64,000 nucleotides of DNA from Pegea sp. RAD2-039. Taxonomy: Eukaryota; Chordata; Thaliacea; Salpida; Salpidae. The DNA lies in assembly GCA_034620365.1 (NCBI GenBank), contig JAQGEQ010000225.1:620001-684000 (forward strand). The letters are read 5' to 3'. The translations under genes were made by a program, and so were the position numbers. This document shows, in pieces, positions 22,725 to 37,849 of this stretch; position 1 is the first letter of the stretch, and each line of letters begins with the position of its first letter. Below the pieces are notes generated by a model that searched no databases, was not told where the DNA came from, and saw only the letters and a list, made by a program, of their open reading frames with translations.

Positions 22725-24422
22725 ATGACCACAAAAACGTGGGTCCGGTTGCCATTGACAACCGTTTCTATCGGTTCTGATAATTGGCAAAACTCAACAA
22801 TTCGAAACATAAAAAGTTCTCAAAATTTAATCAAAAAAAGTGAAAGATGTTTGGATGTTGGGAAACTTGTAGATGAACTTCCTTCATTAAGAGATGAGAT
22901 TGGAAAGTTAAGTAATGATAAATGTCATCTATATTCGAGACAAACTAGAAAAGTTGTTCTTGTACTTCGAGAAAACATCACAAAAACAAATGAATCAATT
23001 AAACAGTTGATTAAATCTAAAGAAAATTTGGATGTCGCTTTGGAATGTGTTCGGAAAGATATTCTGACAAATAAAAATAATTTATATTTAAGAAGAACTC
23101 GCCCTAAAAGAGAAAAAGTGATTTTCTTATTTTCTTTCTGAATAAAATTATAATTTAATAAAGTTGCAGTTAGTGAGTTTTTAATTATAAATAATTTAAT
23201 ATAATTTTTTTGTTTAATCTGCTCTCAGGTAAAAGATGGTGCTGATGACTTATTTCAATTAGAGTTATCAACTTTAAAGAAGATTAAAAAGATATTAGAA
23301 GATATTTTATCCATCACGAAACAGCATCTTCAAGTAACTTATAAAATATTTCAATAAAATTTAGTAAAATACACAAATCGTAAAAAGGAAACTGCTGAAA
23401 TAAGAAAACGTCTCAGTGACGTTGCTCAAGAAAGATATCGTGTCCTTGACCTAGTCTGCCAGGCAATGTCTTTTATACAATCTAAATCGAGTCAAAGACC
23501 TCAAACAAGTCAAGAAGTTTTTCGATATTCAAATTCAACAAGGTTTTGATGAAGTATTTTTGAATATTCCCTCAAAAACTTTTATTAGGTTGATTATGAG
23601 AGGATCTGATGTTAATATCGATGATTTAGAAGTTGACCCAGTTGGGGTATTGACACCAGATGCAGCTGAAGCTTTACAAGATGCAAAAGTTATTTGTAAG
23701 AAGAATAGGAATTTGATAAGAGATATTTCTGATTGTATTGAAAAGTGGGTTTTGCTAATTTCAATAATTTGATTAAATTTTAAAACTGTGTCTTTCTGCT
23801 CTGATCTTTAGATGTAGCTTTGAGAAACGGATGGTCCAAACAAATGTGAATAAAGGATTGAGTCAGAAGATTGCTGAAACTCAAACTCTATCAGTAAATA
23901 TAGATTTCTTCATCAAGAAACTTTAAGAAACTAATTACTGATTGGTTGTAGCAAAAGCTTGAATTTACGAAAGCTAAAACTAGATCTGCTATAAACCGAA
24001 ACCAACGTCATATTGAAATGACTGAAAGAGCAAAAGGATATCTTTTGGGGCCTGTCTCTTCTGCAGATATTACAACTCGTGAAAAGCTAAATCGACCTTT
24101 GGTTCGTGTCTATCAGCGTCACCCTGGAAATCAGTTGCCTGAAGCAAAGATTCTTGTCTCGGTAACTAATTTGGTCTTTTTACTTTTTGTCAACTAAGAG
24201 TATTTGCAGACGAACGGTAAACTTGATGAGGCTTTGAAGACTTCAGATCAGAATCTAGCTTCGTTGCATCTAGCAAAACTTAGAATGCAGCAAGACATTA
24301 AAGACAAGAAAGCTGCTAGTGGAATCGATAGCGCTATTATGAGGTTACGTCGACGACGAAGTAATTATCGATGGGTTATGGAAGGTGCTTGCCATGAAAG
24401 AAGACAACCATCTCTTACTTAA
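22725..24422 (+). CDS. TEKTL1: Tektin-like coiled-coil protein (TEKTL1/CCDC105-like)
   Basis: Tektins are filament proteins inside the doublet microtubules of cilia and flagella. Seven exons (22725-23117, 23229-23333, 23388-23542, 23589-23744, 23812-23893, 23952-24161, 24210-24422) give exactly 437 aa, a usual tektin length. The protein is heptad-rich almost throughout, with charged helical stretches (SLRDEIGKLSNDK, VLRENITKTNESIK, AEIRKRLSDVAQERYRVL). The segment EKLNRPLVRVYQRHPGNQLP occupies the place of the tektin signature RPNVELCRD, followed by LHLAKLRMQQDIKDKK and a basic RLRRRRSNYRW tail. That segment resembles TEKTL1 (CCDC105) more than TEKT1-5, but this assignment is from memory. Introns are 46-111 nt. 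An acceptor-like TTTTTACAG sits 10 nt before the ATG. It implies that the organism builds motile cilia. Confidence 0.65.
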
Positions 24423-25438
24423 TCAGTTTTTCTGAGACTTTTACAAATTAGTTGAGTAGTTTTTGATGTTTCTTTCACTGTATTTGTTTGAAATTAATTG
24501 GAAGCACTTTTTTTGTAAATACACTTTACGATTGTAGAAATTCTGAGTTTATGGTTTAGAATTTGTTTTTGTAAAATGTCAAATTAGATAAGAAATATTT
24601 GTTGCTCACTAAAACATCAGAGAACTTAAATCAATTGATTAAAATAATTAAATTAAAACGTTTCTCTTTAAAACTATCATGAGATATTTGTACGGAAACA
24701 TCTAATTTCGTTTAAATGATTTGTCTCAATTAAATGATCCTAAACCTTCAAATAAATGCTCAAAGAAGTATAAATAAAAAAAGTTGTAAATGCAGAAAGA
24801 TGTTTTATTTAGAATAAAGAAACCTGAATGACTTGTAATTATCTTCTACTTATCAGTTGTTTTAAAAAAAAATTAATTTATACTGAAAAGAGAGGTAGCT
24901 AGTACCGTTTACCAACCTCAGCAATTTGATAGTTTTCTGAACAAATCCAGTTGTAGAAATTTACAACTGAAGTCAAAAATAGAATCTAACACCAAAGTTT
25001 ATCACCACAAAAGTATTAAAGAAAAAAGAAAACTGAATTTGTGGACCACAACAGTGTTGGTGTAAGAAGAAGTTGATGAATGGACGGAAGAAAGGTTTTT
25101 TATTCATTTAAATATTAAATTATCAGGTTAAGAGCCACCAGTAAGCATAAAATTAAATAAATTTTCACAAAAAACACCAAGTTAAGTTCTCAAACAACTT
25201 TAGATTTGAAACTGATATTTACAGGAAGATATAAACAAAAAACTTTTAGGTTGAAGCCCCGTCTTTGCTCCTATTTTAAACAAAAATATTTACATCACAC
25301 AGAAATTTGTATCTCCTTCAAGCTTTCGTAGTAACCATGGTAACCATGCTAGTTGTTGCATCGTGTCAATCGAATTTGGAAGTCCCCGTTTATGCCAGCC
25401 ACTCTGAAGTGAGAGGTGGGGAAGGGCTGGTCTGAGAA
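24423..25438. other. Convergent intergenic region (3' ends of the tektin-like gene and SMG7)
   Basis: Probably the two 3' UTRs. AATAAA-type hexamers occur near 24530-24780 on the + strand. A GC-richer stretch at 25320-25438 runs directly into the SMG7 stop codon and is likely its 3' UTR. No other gene seen. Confidence 0.55.
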
Positions 25439-28400
25439 TCAAGGTGGTATCGGGTCACTTTTCGACAAATCGTTTTGTAGTTGCTGCTCATAGATCAGTT
25501 TTTCCAACGCTGAAGATGTTGAAAGAGTCATCGGCGATGAGAAGAAAGATTGAGACTGAAAGATGAAGATGTTAGAGGAAGTTGTTGATGATGATGAGGA
25601 TTCTACTGTGTGATTGTAGTGTGGATTCATCATCAAATCAGCCAGTTTAGATTGGTTATCAGCTACAGATGGACATTTAAAGATGTGTTTGTTGATTGTA
25701 GATGTGTTTTGTAGATTCCACGGAGATGGATGATGGTGAGCAGCAGCTCTTTCGCTTCCTATTGTTCCAACTGATGAAGAATTTGCTTCATTCGCTACAA
25801 ATACAAAAAAATCAAATTAGAAAATCGATCAAAAGTAGAAATTGTTGGAAACAAACCCATACGATCTGTTCTAGTCAAACCCCAAGTGGTGTCGTTGTCA
25901 GGGAAGAGTTTGTAGGACTCTTCAGAAGATCTGTTAAGATGCTTCTCACTGTACTCCGGAGGTTGCCGGTTACTCAGTGAGCTGAAGTAATGTCCTCCAT
26001 TTGATAGTTGGTTGAAGTTGTCACGGTTTGAAACGATGCAGTTATCGTCTGTGAATGGAAAAGAAGTTACAATTGTAGAAAGTTTTCTTGAAGTTACTTG
26101 ATGTGAATCCGTGATTCGATTGAGGCAAGTTGATTTCATTGAAGTTATTCACACCATTCACCATGTTGCCGATGATACTAGTTTGTTGATGATGAGGTAC
26201 TGGACTTTGTGAAAGTTTATCAGGATGTTGTGTCTTCATGAAGATATTCTGTTTCGAGTTATTCGGTACTAAAGTTGGTCGATTTGTGGATTGTTGAAAA
26301 CCACTTTGGTTCGTTCCAAGTTGTGATGAAGCCAAATTGTTGGAGTTAGATGGGGGATTCATTGACAACCAGGGTTGGATGTTGAAGACTCCGATGTGAT
26401 TCGGATCTGATTTTATTTCAGAAGATGTTTTTTGGAAATAATTTTGATGCATTTGTTGCTGCATCTTTTGTTGCTCCATCAGAGCTTGATCTTTCTTAAC
26501 TCCGAATGAAGACGGAGAAACTTCTGGATTGATGAGGATGTTAGACATCATTCGAGGTTTATTTGGTTCCGAACAATGGAAAGAGTGATTTGGAAGTTGA
26601 TGGAATCGAGTAGTTGTTGGTTGTGGTAGAAATGAGAAGTGGTTGTGACGAGGAACAGCGTACGGAGTGATATGTAGATGATTAGCTGCAAATATCGGTT
26701 GAGATGTTTGATTAGTTGGGAAGTTTTCACGAAATATTGGGCGTATTATGGGTCGGAAGGAATTGGGTAACATTTGAGTTTGTTGTTGAGGAGAGTTACT
26801 AAGATCTGAATAAGATTTAGGAGCATCTGTATTAGCACTCCCGGATGTAGTTGAACTTGGTGATGGACTTTGTTCAGTAGGATAAGGAGATGGTGAAAAT
26901 CGTTGTGTTGTTGGTAACATCGTTGCGAAAGTAACCCGATTGTTTGAACGAGTTGTTGTTGGTGTATTGAAGTTTGGAGATGAGTTGAGATCACCTTGTG
27001 ATAGACTATCAGTGTTACTAGCAACACCACATTCAGATCCAAAATCTTCTTCATGAGAGCAACTTCTTAAGATGTTGTCTTCTTCTTTAATAACCTTTAA
27101 GAGGAGGTTAGGGACTTGTTGGATGTTAACTGACTTTTTTACCTTTAATTTTGATTCAGGTTTGTTCTGATTGGTTGGATTTGGAACTCGAAGGACTCGA
27201 TTCTTCCACGAATTATCTTCCAACGATGTACTTGTAGTAAGAAGATTCTTTCGTGCTTGCCTTAAATTATAATTAGAAACTCCGTGAAGATTTTGAGGTG
27301 ATTCCTGATGCTTTGAATCCGATGAAATCAGAAGCTGAAGATTTTGATATAAATTGAAGAGTAGGGACTCTTTCACATACCTCAGAGGACGTCTCATCAT
27401 GATCTTGTTGATGAGGAGGACGATTGTCAGTGATTCCATTTAATTTATGATTGTGGTTAAGAGGAACATTACTACTGAACACAACGATATCTCCGTCTTG
27501 TTTTGTTGATAATAATTCTGAGTTGTGTTTGTTGATGGTTAAACCTAATTGAAATAATCTGCAAGAGGTCTGATGTAAGATCAACTTCATCTAGAAGATC
27601 GTGATTAACCTGTAACATCTGCAATTGTGGAATTTCTCATTTGCAGAATTCAGTTTGTTGTTATAGTTTTCTGAATAAGCTTTAAAATTGAGTTTCTGTA
27701 ACGAAGCAATTAATCCTTCAAATCCTCGGACTTCTACATCTTCAGGAAGAGGATACCCTGTAAAGAAGATCCAGTAAGAAAGCATCTTAGTACCGGATGT
27801 GATTTACCGTTCATATCGTGAATCATATCTTGATTACCAAGAGCATTTAAGAGTCGAGCAAGTCGAGGCCAGACTCTGTTCAAAATCAAATTTCTGAAAT
27901 TATTTTAACCGAATGATTGACGTACCTGGAGTAGGAGGTGATATCTGAAAGTTTGAGGACAGAAGAGTGCTCCGTTAGCCAATCAAGGAATAGCTTGATA
28001 GATGGAAGAGCTACATGTTCAAGCTCAGAGGAGTCCTCACCGTGAATAGGGACACATGTAAGAAGTTCACCGAGGCAACTCACTAGAGAAAGAGAGTTTG
28101 AAGTAAAAAAGTGAACAACAAAATGGAAACAAACTCAAATGGAAATAATTAAATATTTTAAATACTACTAATCGATATCTTTCAATTCTAAGCTATCTAA
28201 AAACTCCATTCATAAAATTGTTAGAGTAATTTAGTGAAGTAGAAACCAGAATATTTACTTGAAAAATTGATGACCACTTTCCACAGTCTATGGACCAGTT
28301 CAACGTCCACTTTAGCGTGTGGTGGACTTCCAGGTAATAATCCTCCAGCTTTATTTGGTTTAGGAACATTAACAGGAACCCCATCTGTGAGAGAAAAATT

Positions 28401-30584
28401 CAATAGGTTAGAAGATGTGGTTTCAATTAAGAATGTTGTAAGAATTAATTTCGACAAATAGAGTTGTAACAATAGAAAGTTCTTTAATAATTTCTACAAC
28501 GAGATGCAACTAACCTATAATCCCATGTGGGGAGAGATGACGAAGTGAAAAGAGATTAATGAAGATCATATGAGTGATTTGTTGATGTGAAAGTGATCCT
28601 GCTCTTAGATGAGCTCTGATGTAAGCATAAAGTTTCTCAACAATTCCACTTAATTCACTTTCTTCTACAAAGTCATGATGTGAGATTTCAACAATATCTC
28701 ATTCATCTAACTTACTTTCTTTTAAATAAATACAAGCGTGGAACTTGAGGAAGAACTTCAAAAGTTCGTTTGTCGAAATCTTCAACTGCTTAGGATCATC
28801 TCTACAAAATATTGATTAAAATTTTGAAATCTACGAATATTTAGCATCAAATTTATGAATAAAACCCAAAGAATATTCAAATAATCAAATCATTAGATAT
28901 AACAAAACTTACCCTCTGATAATTCTACTTAATTGTCTTTGTAGATTAGTACCAGATCCAGGAAAGTTGCCTTTTACAGCAATACTTCGACAATAATAGA
29001 AAGCAGCTTTCAACATGTCAAAGTTAGCTGAAGCTAGAATCGCTAATTGATTATATGGATGACCAGAACTTGGTAGAAATTGTGCGGCGTGCAAATAATA
29101 AGATTCAGCCTGTATATGTGAAGTTAGAAAAAAGACTTCCGCATTAAGACGTGACTTACTTGAAAATTTTGGTTCCTATATCTTGCAATATCCCCTAGAT
29201 GAACTAAACTATGTTGACACATATACTGACATGATCTTCTTTTTGGTTGGGATATCAAACGGTTTTCGTTAGTAACATTATCTAGAAAAAAGTTTGTGAT
29301 TAAATTGATAGAAATTTAATGATTAAATTGTGATATGTCAGTTGATTAGTTGAAAAACTTGTTTTGAATTTCATTAAAATACAAATATTTAAAGATAGTG
29401 GTTGAATTATTAAAATAAAAATTGGTTCATGGAATGGTTGAAAGTTTGTAGGTTAGCTGAATTAAGTGAATAACTGGCATTTTAAGTAAATAAATACTGG
29501 AAACAAAACCATTCAATTATTTGTGTGGTTACAATAAAAAGATTTCCAACAAATATTTCATTGAATGAATAAATCATAAAAAAGTTGAAACTATTATGCA
29601 GCTAAAAGTAATTTATAGTAATTGATTAAGTAAATAGAGAGATAAAACACACAACTACAACAAAATTTGTTGGAATAAAATATGCTACGTCAAGCTACAA
29701 ACCTCTTAAACGACTTAGTTTGTTCGATTTCACTCTACCAGGTATATCTACATTGAAAGTTTGACATAACTCATGTAAAAGAGTTGAATAAAATCCACTC
29801 GCAGCGTCGAGAAACATCGTTAATTGTGTTTGAACGTCATCACGTCGTGTATTCTGAAATATCAATAATATTTTGATGATAAAAAAGCTTTTACTTTATC
29901 TAGTTTTATAAGAATAAAAGCATTAATGACTAGGACAGTTTTTTTAGTGTTTTTTAAACATAAATTCATTCTTGTTAGAGAAAAATTGTTATTGTTGTTT
30001 GTAGAAGACGCTTAAAGCCGCTGAACAGACAAGTACTAATAAAATCAATAAAAAAGCAAGCAGTAAGACAAGATACATTAAAAAAACTGACATTTTTATC
30101 TTTAGATTTTTGTTGCATGGTTGTGATTCGGCTTTTGAATACAACATTCCACCTGAATGAAAATATCTGAATAATTAATTTCTGTGTAAAATCAAACTTA
30201 AAATAAACTTCAAAACCGATTTGTCAGAAAATTTATTTATTCATAAACAAATAAACAATCACTTACAAGTCATGATCTATCTTTTTATCTAAAGCAAACT
30301 CCAAGTTTGTAAAAAGTAATTGTTTATATATGTCTTGTAAAGAAGTTAATTTTGATATAAGTTCACCAGAACAAGATCCATCTGATTTAAATCCCTCAGA
30401 CTTAAGGTCGCTAAGACCTTTTATATCCTGTTTCAAACTATCTGCTTCTCTAAAAATAAATATGAATTTTTATTAAATAGAAAAATATGATTTAACAACA
30501 ATGATGACAAATCTAACAAATTTCATTTAGCTTATTTGGAAATATAAATGATTTTTACTCAATAAGCTTGTTGAGATCTTTCAT
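25439..30584 (-). CDS. SMG7: SMG7, 14-3-3/TPR adaptor of nonsense-mediated mRNA decay
   Basis: SMG7 binds phosphorylated UPF1 through a 14-3-3-like domain and recruits decay factors. I read 16 exons from a start at 30584: 30584-30559, 30451-30267, 30152-30092, 29853-29703, 29281-29160, 29109-28913, 28801-28716, 28664-28515, 28384-28259, 28082-27925, 27893-27808, 27757-27610, 27558-27381, 27334-26098, 26048-25857, 25794-25439. They sum to exactly 1152 aa (human 1137). The N-terminal helical repeats carry TNLEFALDKKIDHDLW, FLDAASGFYSTLLHELC, CQHSLVHLGDIARYRNQ, HPYNQLAILASANFD and FYYCRSIAVKGNFPG, all close to human SMG7. The helical hairpin domain continues to GYPLPEDVEVRGF. The last third is low-complexity, rich in Ser, Asn, Gln and Pro, with HHHPSPWNLQ near the end. 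The start is the 26-nt first exon; an acceptor-like sequence lies 45 nt upstream. Confidence 0.95.
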
Positions 30585-33500
30585 TATATATCCAGTTTTG
30601 AACATAGAAATTTTCATGGTTCTTCATTTCTAGGAAATGTTTAAAACCATTGATTGAAAAAATTACAGGTATATACACTTGAAAAAGAAATAAAAATGTT
30701 AATTTCTAACTACTTTTGTACTTTTAAACTTTGACAATTTGAAAGGTCTTCTACTAAAAAATTTAGATTCTTTTTATAAATATAATTTTAACTTTTTTAA
30801 AATCTAAAACTAATAAACTTTCTTAAATTAAAAATACCTCAAAAATTTGTTAAACAAAAAATACATTAAATATAAAAAACTGAGATAAATATAAATTAAA
30901 GCAAAACAACTTAATATTCTTAATTTGCATAAATTATTATATCACAAAATAAGCACATAAACAAAAAAAAGACCAACAATGCTAAAATAGAAAATGTTAC
31001 CAAGTAGAAATTATCAGACAAATTATTAGCTATGAAACACATTTTATTCATAAAACACATTACAGGTTGAAAACTTTATATATTTGTAATTTGGATATTC
31101 AACTAGTAAGTTATAACTAAACAATTCATTTATTAAATCGTTAAAATTAGGGAAATATCTAATTCTAAAAAAACTTGAATAAAAATTAGAACAACAAATG
31201 TTGTTTAGAGTTTAAAACTGAACTGTTTAAAAAATATTCTATAAAATTATATCTATGTAAATATAATTTTATATATCCCCTATAAAATAATCAAAAAAAG
31301 AACAAGTAACATTTGTAACAAACAAAAAAACAAATTTTAATTATACTAATGGTTAAAAGAATTAAACTTTTTTTTGTAATCAGTATATATAGTGGTTATG
31401 AATAGTAATAATTTAAAGTAAATTAAATAATTTAGCAAAATTATAACTAATAAAACAAAAGGTTTCTAAAATATTATATTAGATATAACATAAAACAATT
31501 TATTTTAAAATTATTATATAATATATATCAATAATAATTAAATATAATCAATTATTATTTATACGACTTATAAATAATTTCACTTTTTATATAAACTTAA
31601 CATTAAATACATAATTAAAACAAAAAGAAGAAAATCATACTCTTTTAATATTGATATCAAATAAATTTATTTAATCTAAATATAAAAACTTATCATTAAA
31701 CGAGGTTTATTTCTTTATTAATTTCTTTAATCTTTTTCTATATATTCTACATGTAATTATTAAAAGTAAATATAATAAATTAATATAATTAATAACAAAT
31801 TATTAAAGCTAAAAGAACAAATAAATAATTGTACATGTTTTAAATAATTTTATTAAAATCAATATTTAAATATTTGTAATTAATTAAATAACAATTTAAA
31901 ATATCTAAAAAAATACATAAAAATAAAACAAATATTAAATTAATTGAATTTACTATTATAACAGACAAAAACAAATTTATAAGAAATTATTAGCAAGAAT
32001 ATTAAAGCTTAAATTTTATATCTTCAACTGCAACAGCAAGCCCAAAAAATGAAAACAAATATAATAAAAAACATTTCATTTAAAGAAGTTTAAAACAACT
32101 TATTCTAGAAGATTTTAAATTCAGAGGCAATTATTTTAAAAAATCGTTCTCTAATAATAAAAATAAGACTTAATTTATTACTTTAACAAATTTTAGTCAA
32201 ATAATCATATTTAAAAATAATAAATTTATAAAATTAGTAAAGTAAATATTCTGCAAGAACATAATATTAGTTATAATACACTGTCTTAATTATTTAGGTT
32301 TTTAAAAAGAGGTTTTCTTTAAAAATTAACAACAGAAACATTATAAAAAGATTGAATCAACTCCAGTCAACTTTATACAAACTTTCCAGTAGTCAATTTA
32401 TTGCTGTACGGTGCTCATAAATCTACTCACCAAGAAAACACGCCACCTATGAACAAATTGGCTAAAAACAGTGATACAAATGACAGATTAACGGCTGTTA
32501 TGTGACCTTTAACCCTTCAAAAAGGAATATTACAAGCAAAAGGACTCTAAGGAAGTTTTAAAAGTTTTAGAATTTACATATAAGCATGAGATATTTTCAA
32601 GTTAAACAGAGATATCCTTGAAGTAATTTTAAAAACTAAGCTTTTAAAATGTGATACGTATTACATTAAATTATATTACAGAGTTAATCTACCAAGTCAA
32701 TACTTATCAATAAAACTTATTCATTATAAGCAATAGTTAGAAAATATCGAAACGATAAGGATTTTAAAAATGATACTTGAAATAAAAGTTAGTGTTTTGT
32801 GAAATATTTACAAAGTAGTAAATTGTTATCAACATAAATGATAAATAATTATGGCTACACAATCTTAAACTTGTCTACATCAAAAGTAAATCGAAAGTAA
32901 TCTTTAAGCTGCTAAGAGTACAAATTATGGCGGTACTAATCATTTTCTTGAATATTTTCCATAGTTAGATTTCTTAGCAGTAAACCAAACTGCCAGCTTT
33001 AGTATGTTGTCATACTATATACTCTTTTCCTAATTCTAGTTGTCTTTTACATTCAAAATGCTTAACATCAAAATGTTAGCCACTTTAATCTTGTAACATG
33101 TTGTAGCTTTTCAATTTGTGGTGTAATATTTAAATTTATAGTTTTAAAAGCTAAATTTACAGTCTTTCAGCAATGTTATGTCCACAGCTTAATTAAAAAG
33201 GGAAAAAAATTACGCACAGTGGATATAAAATTTAATGAAATATTTTTTACAACTAACTGAATTGATTAAACTATTTTTGTCCTTTTGAATTCCTGTTTGA
33301 TGACATCATTCAAACTGATTTCTTTGTCTTAAACATTTTCTTTTACGTACTAATGTTTGTGTTTCACCTGTAAGTAGATAACAGCCTTGATTTAAAATTC
33401 TAGCGACTTAAATGCGTGGTATACAACAGAAAATTAATAAAAAGTCAGTTTAGATGATTGACTTAAAAAAAACTACGGAAAACAAAATTAAAAAACATTA

Positions 33501-35336
33501 TTTTTATTTGGCTGAATGATCACGGATGGTGAAGACACAGACAACTTTATACATCAACTATATCTTCAATGAAACTTTCTAAATTTCTGTTAATTGATTA
33601 TTAATCAAAATTAGATGGATATCAATTTTCTTTTCTCATCAATATATTTTTGCTTTTTATCTTCTACTTTTTGTTGTTATATTCAAGACATGACTAAAGT
33701 ATCATAAGCTTTTTAGTAGCATCATACCAGAGGTGTTTTAGTAGTTTCTAATAAGTCCCAGACTTCTTAAAGTTGCTGAATAATTTGAGATGATTAAGCT
33801 TTTTCAAAACAACTTTTAATTGTTTACAAAAAGAAAAGATAAATCATTTTCAAAAATTCCATCTTTTTGTAAACTAAGCATTTTGTGAAATCTACATTGG
33901 CAGCTACAGTTGAAATAATTAGACAAATTTGTTTTTTTAGTCACAAAGTTTAGAAACATATAGTTTTCTAAAGATGAATTCTTAGATCTAAATAATGCTG
34001 GCAAGATTATTAGATTGAAGTTGTATTTTTTTGTAAAATTATTTCCATCGAAGTATTTTTGAGAAAACACAGTTTCCATCTAAGTGTTCTGCACCTTCAA
34101 AGTGATTTTTAAATAACTCGAATATTTTGAAACATCTACCCAAAGTATAACTAAAGGCTCGCTAGAAAATATGAAAATTCTGAACTTTTAATTACTTTCT
34201 ATACAACTTTGTCTATTCTTGAAGTATAATTATCGACAAAACAGAAATTAGAATAACATTGAATCAGCAATCTGAATAAGCTGTAATCATCTATTTAAAT
34301 TAAGTTGGAGTAAATCAAACTTGTGGAAATCAACGTTGTCAATCACGAAGTTTAGTTAATCGCAACAACCTGATATCAGACATTTGCTTATTTTATTATT
34401 TTGATGATTAGCTAATCTCACAAACCAACAACTATAAAATTAATTCAGAAAAGAAATATTTTATCGTCTGGTTAAATATTGATTAAATTCCCTTTTAAAG
34501 GAAACAAAGTTATTCAAAAGTTACAAAATCAATCCAATAATTCTAGATAAATAGCAAAAGTTGAATAGCAGGCTTTATTGGGGTTTTTAATTATTCGCTT
34601 GCTGATGTGTCTTGAGAAAATCAAGTTTTTAAAATTAGAAAATACAATTTATTAAATTTAACAACTAAATTTAAACGTATATGCAAAAAAATTTTGTAAA
34701 ATATTCTGTGTCTTTGAAAAGCACTAATAGATGGAAGTTTTAAGACTAGAAGATATTCGCTACAAATATTATTTATTGTTTAATCAATCAGATATTTATA
34801 TTTTATGTTTTACATTCCAACAGATGTAATGAATGATTGCACAACATAAGACATAAAATAAATACATTAATATAGAAACACATAAAGTGATGCTAATTGT
34901 AAATTTGAAAGCCTGACATGATTAAACCAAATAATTTTTATGTTTCTGTCTCTGCTGAATTAAATATAGTAGATAGAAAAGAATATACAAGAACACAAGT
35001 TGCTTTAGTGGAAGGTTTCCACAAATAGGTTTTAGAGAAGTTGCTAGAATAACAATTTGTTTTTAAGGAAAAAAGTACACCAGCAAGCAAGGGTACTTTG
35101 GTGGTTAATGAAATTTATTGTATAAAAGACTGTTAACGTAAAATAAGCAAAATTAATGAAAATAAAGTGTGAAAAATTGTTAGGGTATCTGGTGAATTTA
35201 TTTAATCATTATCAATGAACAAAGAATCTTTTAGTAAAAGACTTCTTTAGATTTGATTCTAGGGGTTTGTTAAAATCATCAAAAGTTATTCGACATAGAA
35301 ATAATACACGGAATGAACAGATGTCTGAAGGGGGGT
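30585..35336. other. Long AT-rich spacer between SMG7 and RAB14
   Basis: 4.7 kb without a supported gene; 30700-32350 is close to 85% A/T by eye. One exon-like piece on the minus strand at about 32515-32432 is annotated separately. A minus-strand open frame at 34079-33816 begins with ATG, but its composition looks like the surrounding DNA. The left end should hold SMG7 5' flanking sequence and the right end the RAB14 3' UTR. Confidence 0.5.
32432..32516 (-). other. Possible isolated exon encoding a membrane helix
   Basis: On the minus strand a GC-richer stretch reads GHITAVNLSFVSLF followed by LANLFIGGVFSW and ends at a good donor (cttg|gtgagt). The predicted helix has small-residue packing. 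I find no partner exons with recognisable family similarity within 1 kb, so it could be an exon of a small unrecognised membrane protein or chance. Confidence 0.25.

Positions 35337-37849
<2,513 letters not shown>

Noticed and set aside
29990..30093. Short minus-strand hydrophobic peptide of about 34 residues
   Set aside because: Lies in an SMG7 intron beginning at the donor; T-rich DNA readily encodes Leu/Phe/Val runs.
33816..34079. 87-residue minus-strand frame starting with ATG
   Set aside because: Composition like the surrounding A/T DNA, no domain, no splice context; could be chance.
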